Below, one piece after another: positions 22,091 to 33,789 of a stretch of DNA of 64,000 nucleotides; position 1 is the first letter of the stretch; each line of letters opens with the position of its first letter. The notes beneath the pieces were generated by a model, which was not told the DNA's origin, ran no database searches, and saw only the letters and a list, made by a program, of their open reading frames with translations. The translations under genes were made by a program, and so were the position numbers. Source of the DNA: Euryodendron excelsum (lineage: Eukaryota; Streptophyta; Magnoliopsida; Ericales; Pentaphylacaceae); assembly GCA_033060915.1 (NCBI GenBank), contig CM065387.1, forward strand, positions 39,560,001 to 39,624,000. Direction: 5' to 3'.

Positions 22091-23377
22091 ATGGTTGAGA
22101 CTAGGAGTATTGAGGGTATAGCTGGGGCGGGGACTTCTCAAACTCTGGCCCAGTTCCAACAGCTCCAGCGTGAGCATGCTAGGAGGGAGAGAGAGGGAGA
22201 CTATGATTCCACTCGCTTCCGGGGGAGGGATCAGGAGCGAGAGTTTGGACGGGTGTGGAGCGCCCGTAAGGTAGTAGTGGAGAGGCATTGGACAGTGAGT
22301 CAGTTTGATACTGAGCCATATGGTTGGCTCCAGCCTTTGACCGACCGCCAGTGGTTGGGGTTAGCTTCTTTTAGGGGCCAGTACTCAGCCACCCTCGTGG
22401 CAGAGTTCATGGCTAACATTTCATCGGACCCCGTTGGTGGCGACAGACATATTCTTCGCTCTTGGGTTCGGGGTAGGGATGTTGTTATCACCCCGGACTC
22501 CTTTGCTGAGCAGTTTGGTATACCGAGGGTTGCTAACCCTCAGTTCTCTTATGATGGGGAGCATCCACCATCTCATGAGGAGATGTGCGCTGAGATTTTA
22601 GCACCGGGAGAGTCCTGGACCGCTTCCCAGATCAGGATTAGGCAGATTGCCCCCAAATACCACCCGCTGTTCCTTTGGAATTGCTATTCTATCTTTCCAC
22701 TGGGGAGGACGGTGGAGTGCAGTAGGATGCGAGGGCAGTTGATGTGGGCTATTGGCATGGGCAGGACTATTGACTTGCCCCACTTCATGTATATAGCATT
22801 GTGGGCCGCGACTCAGGTTGCTACTCCCCAGTCCAGCATCCCTCTTGGTTGTTTTTTGACAGCGAGGATTAGGGCGGTAGGGGTTAGTGTTGTGGATGTT
22901 GTACTGCTCTCCTCTTCGACTGTCATAGACTGGAAGACGGAGAAGAGGGCGGCATGGCAGTTGTCGAAGAAGGGGGGGTCAGCTAGTTCGGCTCACTCGT
23001 CTTCTGAGTAACCGGCTTCTCAGACTCAAGAGGAGACCCAATCAGGAGAGCAGCGGCAGGATCAGCCGGGGCAGCCAGTGCAGCCTCAGGCTCAGGCTCA
23101 GGCTCAGGAGGAGTCAGCTCAGGGGACGTTACTTCAGACTTTGACAGCTATTCAGGAGCAGCTGACCGCTCAGCAGGCAGAGCGCCAGTAGTGGCAGGCC
23201 GACATTATGGCTAGATTAGATCTTCAGGACACTGCCATTACTGCACTTCAGGGTCAGCTGATTGACATTCAGCAGCAGCAGCAGACCCAGTCCACTCGAC
23301 TCCAGGAGATTATCCAGCACCTTGGCTAGCCTCTTCCGGATGATGGAGACCTCTTTTCGGATCTCCAGTTAGATTAG
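22091..23377 (+). pseudogene. env-like / putative plant transposon protein ORF of Athila-like element (three internal stops)
   Basis: It starts at the ATG at 22,091 (MVETRSIEGIAGAGTSQ) and is open for 306 codons, then continues in the same frame past TAA 23,009, TAG 23,189 and TAG 23,327 to a final TAG at 23,375. The central part (about residues 75-280: YGWLQPLTDRQWLGLASF, SWVRGRDVVITPDSFAEQFG, WNCYSIFPLGRTVECSRMRG, ARIRAVGVSVVDVV) resembles the 'putative plant transposon protein' domain found after integrase in Athila elements. The tail is Gln-rich with coiled-coil character (QTLTAIQEQLTAQQAERQ, LQGQLIDIQQQQQ). I do not see a clear signal peptide or a convincing transmembrane segment, so 'envelope' refers to position rather than proven function. 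Two of the stops follow a CAG context and suggest C-to-T decay. Confidence 0.75.
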
Positions 23378-25020
23378 ATGCATTGTGCACTTCATAGCAT
23401 TTCATTTCATATGATGTATCTAAATCTTTTTTATTATAGTGGATGTATTTATTTTTGAGCTGTTTGTATAGTGATCTTTCTTATTGTGGCATACCCTTTT
23501 TGTATACATTTATTGTATTCTCTTGTCTTTTTCGTGTATATTTTGGCAGTTCAGTTACAGGTGTACTTTTTGATTGATATCCATATCGCATGTATTGTTC
23601 CAACCGAGGTAATGGGTATTGTATGGTATTCGTATCGCTCTTTTCTATAACTTGACACCTTAGCTATGTCCTTAATTGTTGATATCATTTCTTTTTGGAT
23701 TTTTGTGATGGAGGTGTCAAGGTTGTTTCAAACAAGTACCATACCATGTTTTTGATTAAATTTGAGTTGATGATTAACCCACCTTAGAGATTATGATACA
23801 TTGCAAGTTTTTGGCATAAAATCATTATAAGAGACAATTCACATTGTTGCGCACTAACATGTTATGTGATGCCTTGTATTTCATTCTTATGCATGCATGT
23901 CCTTATAAGGTGGAGATTTTTACCGTGTGAGCTTTAGAGCCTATTTATCGCCTTTGAAGAGTGAATCACATTTATTCAAGATTATTTTTGTTGATCCTCA
24001 TTCATTGAATAGCTTCATTATTTCTTGATGTTGGTTTACATGTTCAAGTGTTAGATAGATTTATTGACCCCTTATACATTTTTGAAGTTTTGATTTGTTG
24101 TATTCTTCGGATTCTAAACACATAGGTCATTTCATTTCATTGAGCCATTTCATATGTATTTTTCTTCTTTTTAATATTCATATGCATGTGCATAAGTTTA
24201 AAGAGTGTCAATGCCAATAGATGCATTGCTCTTATATTTGTAAAGTTGGAGGTGTATGGAGTTGAAGAGTAAAGAAAAAAAATATATATACATACATAGA
24301 AAGGGATGAAAAGGTGTGTTAAAAAAAAAAAAACAAAAAAAAAAACAAAAACAAAAAAACAAAAAAACAAAAAAACAAAAAAATCAAATACAAAAGAAGT
24401 GAGGTGAAGGAAGATTGTAAAAGTGATTCAAAAGAGTGAAAATGTGGAAGTGAATATCATTGATCATCATGCGTAATGCGCATGCATATGTTGAACCCTT
24501 TTACCATTTTCTATCCTCTTACATGGCTCTTCTCTCATTCATCACCCTTATGGCCTTGATATCCGAAGATACATGAATCTTTAATTTAATTGTGTATGAG
24601 GCATTTATGTCAATTTTCTAGATTATGCTTATGCTGTGAATATTCCTTCATGAAGCTATGCCAAGTCGATACACTTACAATTTATTTGTCTTTGGTTTTC
24701 GAATTGCTCTACTTGCATGGTTTATACATTTGCTCGTTAAAAGAGCTTTCCATTGAGGGACCCTGAGTGTTCATGTTTAAAGTTGAGTGTATGCCTTGTG
24801 AGACTTGGATCGAAGCATCGAGGACGTAATTGTACGAGTTTTGAATCATTAGGGTCATATGTCATTGGTAGTACGCGTCAATGTGTTTTATTTCTTCCAT
24901 GCTTTATGCCTTTGCCTTGCTTTGGTTCACAACCTAGGTGGATGGAGATTTGACTTGAATAAGATTAATGCATGTGTTTATTTTTGTTTTCCTCTCATAC
25001 TTTGATAGGGACTATCAAAG
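23378..25020 (+). other. Non-coding 3' internal region of the Athila-like element
   Basis: About 1.6 kb without coding potential. It includes an A-rich low-complexity stretch (24,318-24,382, runs of AAAAAAC) and ends in a 9-bp perfect hairpin (CTTTGATAG/CTATCAAAG, 25,000-25,020) directly before the polypurine tract. Long non-coding 3' regions are usual in Athila elements. Confidence 0.6.
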
Positions 25021-25037
25021 GTTTAGTTGGGGGGTGT
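25021..25037 (+). other. Polypurine tract of the Athila-like element
   Basis: GTTTAGTTGGGGGGTGT lies immediately before the TGATTACTC start of the 3' LTR. It is G-rich and correctly placed for plus-strand priming, and it follows the hairpin at 25,000-25,020. Confidence 0.75.
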
Positions 25038-26524
25038 TGATTACTCTTAGAAATAGTAATCTTTTGGCTTAAATTGTTAGTTGATTAGTTAAATTTGGTG
25101 TTAATTTAGTATTTTAACTCCTAAAACGCGTTAAAACTCTTTTTGTACACTTTTTGTAGGATTTGGAGCTTAAACTAAGGCAAATGAGCAATCTTGAGTA
25201 TAACCGATCGATCGCCCGATCGAACGGTCCACGGAACGTTCGATCGGCCGATTGATCGGTGATCCTGCGATCGATCGGTGATGCTCTATTCAACCTTTTG
25301 CAGCAAACTTCAGAGAGGGCGTTTTTCCGATTGATCGGGCGTTCGATCGGTGACGTCGGAATTCTCTCAACAGACTACACAAAAGAAAACTTCGGAGGGG
25401 TCAGTTTTGCAATCGATCGGGCGTTCGATCGCCCTGACCGTTCGATCGGGCGATCGATCGGTCGTACACCGATCGATCGGTGTGTACAGGCTCTGTTTTT
25501 CTGCAAAGTATAAAAGTTTTTGTTCGAGACAAAAAGGCATATAGGTCATTTTTCTGCAGATTCTGGACGGGAAAGGAGCTCCAAAAAGGGATTTTTGTTA
25601 TCTTGTAAGGTTTTTAAGTTAGATTTACTCTTAATGTTTTGTATTTAATGTCATTTATTACTTTTGGATCATTGTAATGAATGCTTGATATATATATGAA
25701 GTGAATGATTTCTACTTTTTCTAGCAACTTTCTATCATTTTCTTGGCACTTTCTCTCATTTTGTTGGCAACCAAACACTAGTTCTTTATAGTTTAATGGT
25801 AGATTTGGCTCCTTTTATGTTATTTAACATGGATTCTAGTAGCTAAATACCCCTTGGATGTGGTTGTGAATATCCACCAAGGATCTTCAAAGGGTTGAAA
25901 ATGGGTTGTATGAACTTCAAAGTCATATCCTCAAAATTATATGGTTTCATTTGATTTAGCATGAGATGCATTAGAAAAACTTAGATTCATAACCCTTTGG
26001 CAATATTTATGCACAAATCAATATTTGGTATAGGTATTGCACATGTTTAAGGTTTGATTATAGGGTACCAATTATAGATTCCCTCTTTATGCTCAATAAA
26101 ACAAAACCCACATTTTTATAGTCGACATTTTCCGAATCAAGAATCCAAGGTGTGATTCTTGATTTGAGTTATAAACCTCTCATTGGAAACCCTTGTTATG
26201 AATTGGTGGATCAAAACAACCATGTCCAAGCTTTTCTCCTTAATTACATAAAACTAGCTTTTATTGTCTTTAATAGTCACTAAATTATTGCATGAAGCAT
26301 AGAACCATCATCATCTCAAAACCAACATATTTTTGGTCTCTTTTATGTTAAGAATTTTCATTTGAAATCCATTAAGATAAGTACCCGTGCTAGTTGAGCT
26401 TTGTTGCTATATTTGCAGAATTTTCTTGGGAGAGAACGACACCGGATCCTCCGGTTTTACTACAAGCGCGACCTCTGTACCCTTGCGGAGTGGCTCCAGT
26501 TAAAGCACATCTGGAGGCGTGTCA
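25038..26524 (+). repeat. 3' LTR of the Athila-like element
   Basis: TGATTACTC...GGCGTGTCA, matching 13,694-15,181 along its whole length. Its GATCGATCG array spans about 25,204-25,480 and its TATA box is at 25,509. It differs by one missing 12-bp palindrome unit, an extra GAAAATGGGTT near 25,896 and scattered substitutions. It abuts another, oppositely oriented LTR at 26,525. Confidence 0.93.
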
Positions 26525-27158
26525 ACAGCTTTTAACCTCCAGATCTGTATCGACCGATCGATCGGCACTATTCACCGATCGAACGGCCGATCGATCAGTC
26601 ACTGTTCACTATTCACTATTCACGGCACTGTTCACCGATTGATCAGGAACTATTCTCCGATCGAACGGCTGATCGATAGTTCACTATTCACTGTTTACTA
26701 TTCACGGGCACTGTTCACCGATCGAACGGTCGATCGAACTGTAAAACGGCCTCTCTGAAGTTTGCCAAACCGATCGATCGGTTACTATTCACTTGTCCAC
26801 CTTAAAGCTTAATTTTGACTACCTTAGAGGCCGATTCAGCCGATGCACATTAGAGGACAAATTGTAGCTCTTGAAGTATTTTTGCCAATGGCGCAAAAAT
26901 CAGCTTAATCGGACATCGGAGTAGAAAGATATGGCTAGAATACCGAGACGGGTCTGAATTTTCATGACCAATTTATTCGCCTTGAACCAACTTTGATTAT
27001 TCTTGGTTTCTTTTTGCCTTTATTAGCTTATATAACCTACAAAATACACACAAAATATTATCAAACAAATATCTAACTAAAATAAGAAAATTAATACTAA
27101 TATAAATCTAACAAAGTGCCAATTAATAGCCTATGATTACACTTTTAGAGTGTAATCA
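26525..27158 (-). repeat. Related Athila-like LTR (second family member), minus strand, partial
   Basis: On the minus strand it begins with a perfect terminal inverted repeat TGATTACACT-ctaaa-AGTGTAATCA (27,158-27,134). It then runs through AT-rich DNA to a box GCAAACTTCAGAGAGGCCGT (about 26,766-26,747) and a GATCGATCG array mixed with CACTATTCAC repeats (26,550-26,790). The order matches the LTR at 13,694, but the sequence is a different subfamily. It is cut off at 26,525 by the end of the Athila-like 3' LTR. Confidence 0.7.
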
Positions 27159-29689
27159 CATATTTCATAGGTGGTCAACAAGAACCTCTTGTTTTTGATC
27201 TCTAGTATTATCCACCTGTAATCGATTTTTAAAAAGGATGGAATTCAAATAAAAACCTAACTTGTGTATTTAACATTGTTGGGTATAGAGTCGTTAAATT
27301 ACTAAGATCACTTGTGGGTTTTAATAATCCTAGAACTTGGCCACTTCTTGTGCTACCGAACTCCTGCAATCCACACTGCTAGTAATCTTGTCACTGGTTC
27401 TCTTAAGTGTTTTTCTTTTGACCTCCTAACATTCAAGAAATTTTTTCAGTCCAAATAAAATTCAAAAAAGTTTTACCTTAAATTTCAAAAAATTCAAGAA
27501 TCTTTGCATTAATTCTCAACAAATTTTTTCTTTAGGTATTCCAAGATGCCCCTTTACAAAATTTCTAGTTTTGTCTTTGCTTGTTCGTATACATTTTATT
27601 TCAAATGAGCTTTTGGTTTTTGTGGTATTGCAGTCACGCCCTGACCCATATTTAATGACGAGGTAACATCTTTTGCAACTAATCCCATTTTAGATAAAAT
27701 TGGTATTTGTTTTTTTGGTGTGAAAAAAGGTTGTGTAGGTAAGGTACCCAAACACCTAGGAGAACACCCATCGTTCCAGGGAAGCTCTCCACCATCGTGC
27801 AAAACGTTTCATGATAAAGCCCTAGCAAACGATTAGATTCAACTCATCAATAAGAAACCGCTCTTCTTCGATGTTGATCTCACCAAGGTGAAAAAACCCT
27901 AACCCGTTCTACAACATACACATTCAATCCAAAGCTTTAATTTTAATGTATTTCCTTATATTTAGATTCAGAATAGACTTTTTCTTCTTAATTATGCTCT
28001 GCTCTATGCGTTCCATGATCGTATGATGATGTCATCTCTTGTGCGATCTTAAAAATAAACGCCTCTTTGTGTTTTTTTGTTTCTCTGTCATTTCAATTCT
28101 TTCATTTTCGTCCATTCATACATAATTCCCTGTTTCAGTCATGAATAAGAACTATCAATATGATTGTGTGTCCCAGAATAAAATTAAGACTTTTTCTTCT
28201 AAAAATCAACTGAGAAAGTTGTTTGATAAAGAAAATGAGACGTGCTATTTTTTTTATTTAAAAATTGTTCTGAAAATGAGAGGTTTAGTATAAACACTAC
28301 TAACTTAGTTAGTTATAAAATGAACAGGTTTTATGCTACAGGGACAATCTTAATTGTAGCAGCCACTAACCTTCCAAAGAACACTTGTTAGTAGTCCTAA
28401 AGAGAAAAATTACAAGACCTTATAAGCGAGCTACTACTGGGTGGACCGAAAATTCAGCTATGATCTAGAATTGGTGGCCAAGAACTTATATGATGCACAA
28501 TTGGTGGTCGAACTGAAAATTCAGATATACGGCAAGAAGAAGAGTTCTTCGAGTTGATGACTCCTCAAACTGAGGGAAGAGATGTTTCACATTTTATGTT
28601 GCAATAATGATATTATGTATATTTTTAGTTAATTTCTATGAATTTGTAGTCCTTCGAGTGGCACAAGTACATAGTACAAATTTTAATAGCATGTGGCTTG
28701 TACTTTTATCTCAGAAGTTCAATCCAATTGGAGTAAATGTCACGTGAAAGTGCCAGCGTTGGTATGAATCGTGAAAAGTGATCAAGTGGAAAGCAGAATA
28801 CATTCACCACATTTTCTGTAGGTCATAGAGTGCAAGCACATAATTCCAGATGAAATTATGTGAAAAGCCAAATAAAATTATTTGTGATGGTAAGGTTTTT
28901 CAATCTAAAATATGTGAAAAGCTAAATTAGATCACTCTCTTCTCTGACTAGGAGCATAGACAATTATTTTCAGTCTCTTCAGATCTCTTCATTAAACCAC
29001 TTGTATTTGCAGTTGCATAAATCAGCAGTAAACTTGTGCCCCCTGTTAAATAATCTCCCTTGGCCTCTTATCTGTAATAAGATTCAGACATTCACCTCAT
29101 TTTTTCTCAGTTCATTTTGAATGTGCCTCACCTAAAATTTCTCAAACCTTATGCATTGTTACTGAAACTAGGACCAGCTCCATTGTCGCAAATAAATGAA
29201 TCATCACTGTTTGAATTTCTAGACATGAACCCGTCATATTGCTGTAAAAGGTACTGAAATACACAATCGTGAACTATGTCTATATTCTAGAATGTCAAGC
29301 TAAAGAAAGAAAAAAGAAAAAGGTAACGAAACCTGTAAAAGTTGCAACTAACTGAATCCCTGCTCACTTTGATTATGAAAGAATGCTCCTGAAATGGTTC
29401 CGTCTGCTATTGTGTCAAGTTAAATCTTAGTAATACAGGTTAAAATTAAAACTTTATGGTTGACAATTTATTAGCATTTGAAGCAAAAACAAAAACAGAA
29501 AAAAAAAAAGAAAAAAAAAATTATGCTCATTAGTAATAGTACCTTTTCTTTTTCTTGCACTTGCAAGTCAATCTGCTTAGTTTGTGTCATTTTTTTTTCT
29601 TTTAGAAACCTTCCATAGACAACTATTAGACAATGATTAGACAATTTACCAAGATGAAATATATAACAGAGAACATTTGAGTTGACTAC
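27159..29689. other. Intergenic DNA, nothing recognised
   Basis: No domain-bearing reading frame. The frame at 27,596-27,802 (-) has no family signature. A segment CTGAAAATTCAG is part of a local duplication (about 28,445 and 28,508). Poly-A/poly-T tracts are at 29,495-29,520. Part of it may be the 3' flank of the FAR1-like pseudogene that follows on the minus strand. Confidence 0.4.
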
Positions 29690-31858
29690 CTGTTTTTTAA
29701 TTGTGCGAACTACCTTCTCTACTCTTGACTCCTTTCTTCTCGATGGAGGGTGACCTTTCCTCCTAACTTTGAGTGGGCTAAGCACTTTATGACATGGTTC
29801 TAATATTCATAAACTTCATTGCTATCATTATCGACTACACATTCTGCTCGAGTAACTTGTTGATTTTTGTTCATTGCTTTATCTTGAAGTTTCTCTATCA
29901 TCTCATCAATAAATGCCTTTGCATGTTCACATAGATATTCAGATTCTGACCCAATGTTTGCCGCTTGATTAAAATGTGTTCATAGCTGATTATATCTCAC
30001 CAGCTGATTATTATCACCCAAATATCATAAGAACAACTCACAAAATTATGTGGCCATTTAATATATTTTCTCCAACGTGCAAGAATATATCGAGATGAAA
30101 TCTCAATCACATATTGATCCATAAGAACACATAATGCATGTCCACCCAAGATCCCATGAAACTCAAAATAGCAACAAATGCATTGTACTCCTAACGTGTT
30201 AGTATCATAAACAACTTCATATTTTAATTGCTTCTTGATTCTGCCATCTTCATTTATCACTTTCTTCCAATCTCTTACTTCAAAAGTTAAGATTGGACCA
30301 TCTTGATTTACAAACAAAGGGCTACAATATATCAAATCCTTAAGTTCTTCTTGGAAATTCTTCAACATATCATTTGTATAAATTTCCCTCAACTGCTTTG
30401 CCATGCAAAGAGTTGTCAGCAAAGGCAAATTTGTATTGAAAGAACGGAAATCCGCATTGGCTTCCTTCTCAATTTTCTTTTTCAAAGCATTCTGATACTG
30501 CTCAACAAACTGCTTTAAAGAAGTTTTTGAGTGAACAAAATCATCAAAAAAGAAATTCATACTCTAACTACGTTGGAACATAGACATAACAGCTAAAAAC
30601 TTATGGTTTTATGAAAACAGGACCCCAACGAAGTCGATCCTCATATAAGGACGTCAACCAATCATTATCTTTCAAGGTATAATCTTCAATCATTATGTTC
30701 CAACCTTGTTCGAACTCATCAATTCTCAAAGTATCACACATAGTTTCGCTATCTACTCTTAATTGCTTCATAGTCTAAGAAACTCCCCAACTTTTCTGAT
30801 TAGTTTTTCATTATATGACATCTACAAAGACAATGGAAAGTGTTGGGTAATACTTGGGCAATTGCACCTTGTATAGCTTTGCATTGGTCAGTGATTATGG
30901 CATTTGGAGCTCAACTTGACATGCAATCTAACCATGCTTCAAATAACCAAACATAGTTATCTGTACTTTCACTAGACAAAAGACCACAACCAAGAAATAT
31001 TGAATGCCCGTGATGATTCACTCCAACTAAACAAGCAAAACTTATGTCATATTTATTTGTCAAATAAGTTGTATCAAAACAAACTACATCACCAAATGAC
31101 TCATATGCAGCTCTAGACCTGGCATCAGCCCAAAAAACATTTTTTAAATGGCCTTCCTTATCAAGGTCTAACACATGATAAAATTGTTGATTCTTTTTAT
31201 GCATACGGACAAAATACTTATGGATAGCTTCTGCATCCCCTTCCCCAAGTTTCAATCTTCTAATTTTATCAATATAATTTCAACACTCTTTTTCACCGAA
31301 TGGCAAATTCTCATATCCTCCAGCTTCTACAACCATAGAATTAAACTTTTTACGTAAAAGTATGCCAGCTTGATCATTTAGTTCTAGTCATTTCCTTATA
31401 TGAGCATCTAAATGCTTGTTACCTCTATAAAATCGTACCTTTGATGGACTGATTGCATGATTATGATCAAACTCAACAAGTGATAAGAAGAATTGTCCAT
31501 CATGCCCTAATATTACATGTATCCTTGCTTTACAATGAACTTTATTAGAAGGTCTATCTCTAAAGGAGTTCTCTGTAGAGTTCTACGGCTTACCTGACCT
31601 AGCACATGCAATAGTGAAGTACTTTATAATTTCATCTTTAGATTTTGATCTTCTTTGCATTGTATCAAATCCCTTCTCTCTAGCATATCCGTTATAGAAT
31701 TCACAAACTTCTTCAAATGAGTCAAAGGTCATTCCAACCTTAGGTGTTTTCCCATCATCTTCAACCATCATTTGATTCTCACGTCTGTCAGTTTCATCAG
31801 TTAAGAGGATATCTTGTGCTTCATGCAAACCTTCTTCCACTATTTGTACCATTTTCAA
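29690..31858 (-). pseudogene. FHY3/FAR1-related (MULE-derived) gene, decayed
   Basis: Read 31,858 to 29,690. The FAR1 DNA-binding domain (MTFDSFEEVCEFYNGYAREKGF, 31,583-31,780) continues through KVHCKARIHVILGHDGQFFL. A MULE transposase domain follows (GHLKNVFWADARSRAAYESFGD, CFDTTYLTNKYDISFACLVG, IITDQCKAIQGAIAQVLPNT, about 31,160-30,830). Then comes a SWIM-type zinc finger region (CICCYFEFHGILGGHALCVL, about 30,185-30,130) and a C-terminal VRRKGHPPSRRKES segment (about 29,768). This is the domain order of FAR1-RELATED SEQUENCE proteins, transcription factors in light signalling domesticated from Mutator-like transposases. Stops break the frame near 31,583, 31,280, 30,908, 30,810 and 30,560. 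The third SWIM metal ligand is Gly instead of Cys. It is non-functional. I cannot tell whether it was a host FRS gene or a MULE transposon. Confidence 0.88.
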
Positions 31859-33239
31859 ACTTCTTGATCTACAGTGCCACTTTCTCCTCCAGTTCTACAG
31901 CCTTGGTTGTTCTATTATCTACTATTCTGGGAGCAATGACAAAAATTAAATGAATACAGTACACAAATTATCAAAGTAGAGAAGGAAGAATAGATAATAA
32001 ACCTTGATGACTTCCATTATCTGGTACATGACCATATGATCGTATCTACATCAATTTTTAATATTTCTTTGGGATATACATTCTAATCTCCAGTGGATGA
32101 CTATGAAATATTGAAATATAAATCACATTAATGTAGTGGGACTAAAAAAAGCGTGAGTTCATCTGACAAGGCAAAGGACAAACATAATGCTATATGCATT
32201 GTCCCCCAGGTTTTCCTAAGAAACTAGCCATGCTTCCTTATATATATATATATAATCTGCTCATTAGTCCTAACGCAGCAACCAAAAAATGGGTCAAAGC
32301 CTACTGGGATTCTCAGATATACATGTCTTTCAATATTCATATGCAAGTGCATTAAATTATATTTGTTGTTATATTCTAGTAGCTACAACATTAAACATGA
32401 AGGTGATGATATAAAAGAGATATTAGGTATCTTTCAAACTTCAATTACCTCAGACGGAGAAAAAATGAACTAGTGATCAGCATTGACGTTCAAACGACAG
32501 TGGGATTTGGTGTAGAAAACGAGCAATTGGGGTCAAGACGGCAAAAAACCTAGGTGCATAAAATGTTTTTTTATATTGCGTTTTATATATATATTTTTTT
32601 CTGTAGTTTCCTTCTTGAGAATCCTTCTCAAAACCAAATTGTACAAGACACGTTTGCTGCCACATTAGCCGGTGAAAAAAACCGGTAGATTTGGCCTTGT
32701 TCCCTAGCAGCGCTCAATACAAAATGGCTACGAGATTAGGTTGGGCATTTTTTTTATTAGACAATAAATTACCAATCTTGCTACAAGAAATTGTTATGGT
32801 AAAGAATCGTAGTCAATAATGCGCAGGATTTGATTGCGAGTTACCACGGGAAATTTTAAATATTTCGTGGTTTTTTATTTTTTTTTTTAATGATTGTGCG
32901 TTATAGGAAATCTAAGAATTAAAATCTCTATTAATCATGCAAAAAAGATAAAAAGTTGTCTTTACAGAGCTGAAAGGCCAACTTGTTTGGTCATGGATGG
33001 TGATAGTAATATAGATAGGATAATAACTAGGGCCTGCTATTGCAAATTCTTGCCTTTAGGATTGAAATGCTTCTCTGATTTTTCTAAGTTTTGAAAATTT
33101 TTAAGTTCATAAAAATTACACATTTCAATATATGTCATGATTTATCGAACTAAAAATTAGCTGTGTAAGCTTTTATTTTAATTTTCACACGTATCATGAC
33201 CAGTTATTATTTTATTGGTCTGGTCCAAACAAATCTTAT
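31859..33239. other. Intergenic DNA, nothing recognised
   Basis: Likely 5' flank of the FAR1-like pseudogene for the first few hundred bases. Short frames only. A TA microsatellite is at about 32,238-32,253 and several T tracts are present. Confidence 0.4.
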
Positions 33240-33339
33240 TTATTAAAAGGGATAATTATACTTTGTACTCTTGCATTTTACTTCAGAATTTTTACTTTCA
33301 ATTGTAACAATTAAGTCCTTATATTTCTAATTTGTTATA

Positions 33340-33765
33340 ATGCCAACATGTCGACCTTTTACTACTTATATTGAGAAAATAGATGAAAGATTCACATATG
33401 ACAAACATATCGTCTTTTTCAAAGGGCAAATATATAAAATCATACTTCTTTCTAATAATTTATCACAAATTTCTCTTAAGTCACTCCAAAATCATGAGTG
33501 TAATCAACATTGTGATGTCTATAATGAAATTAGACTTCATGTAAAAAACCCCCAATTCAACTTACATGCAATATATACGAGTCTTGAAGATGGAAAAATG
33601 TTGAATTTTATATATTTATCCTTTGAAAAAGGCTATGTTACCATATTTGAATTTTCTGTTAATTTTGTCAAAGAAAAGGTTGACATTACAAAAAATTATA
33701 AGTGTAAAGATTTAATTATTAAAATTAAAAGTGAAGATCCTGAAGTGAGATTTCATTTAAAGTAA
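33340..33765 (+). CDS. Hypothetical 141-codon ORF within a dispersed repeat-like segment (doubtful)
   Basis: This is an open frame of 141 codons from an ATG at 33,340 (encoded peptide begins MPTCRPFTTYIEK), rich in Lys, Ile, Asn and Phe as expected from AT-rich DNA. It has no signal peptide, membrane segment or motif that I recognise. It is bordered by phrases such as GTACTCTTGCATTTTACTTC and AATTAAGTCCTTATATTTC on the left and AAAAGGGTAAAAATTGTAATT on the right. Such phrases are typical of a common non-coding plant repeat. I think the frame is probably accidental, but its length in such AT-rich DNA merits listing. Confidence 0.25.
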   Translation: MPTCRPFTTYIEKIDERFTYDKHIVFFKGQIYKIILLSNNLSQISLKSLQNHECNQHCDVYNEIRLHVKNPQFNLHAIYTSLEDGKMLNFIYLSFEKGYVTIFEFSVNFVKEKVDITKNYKCKDLIIKIKSEDPEVRFHLK

Positions 33766-33789
33766 AAGGGTAAAAATTGTAATTAAAAA

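Larger units (their letters stand above)
13694..26524 (+). mobile_element. Athila-like Ty3/gypsy LTR retrotransposon with env-like ORF (full length, inactive)
   Basis: Two ~1,487-bp direct LTRs (13,694-15,181 and 25,038-26,524) bracket, in order: a tRNA-Asp-type PBS, gag, protease/RT/RNase H, integrase, an internal U3-like module, an env-like ORF, a 1.6-kb non-coding tail and a polypurine tract. The order PR-RT-RH-INT and the extra ORF after integrase place it in the Athila/Tat branch of Ty3/gypsy. By hand I count roughly 45 differences between the LTRs (about 3%), mostly transitions, so the insertion is not very recent. Frameshifts and stops in every coding region make it non-autonomous. The flanking five bases do not match at any border I tried, so a target duplication is not evident. 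Confidence 0.92.
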
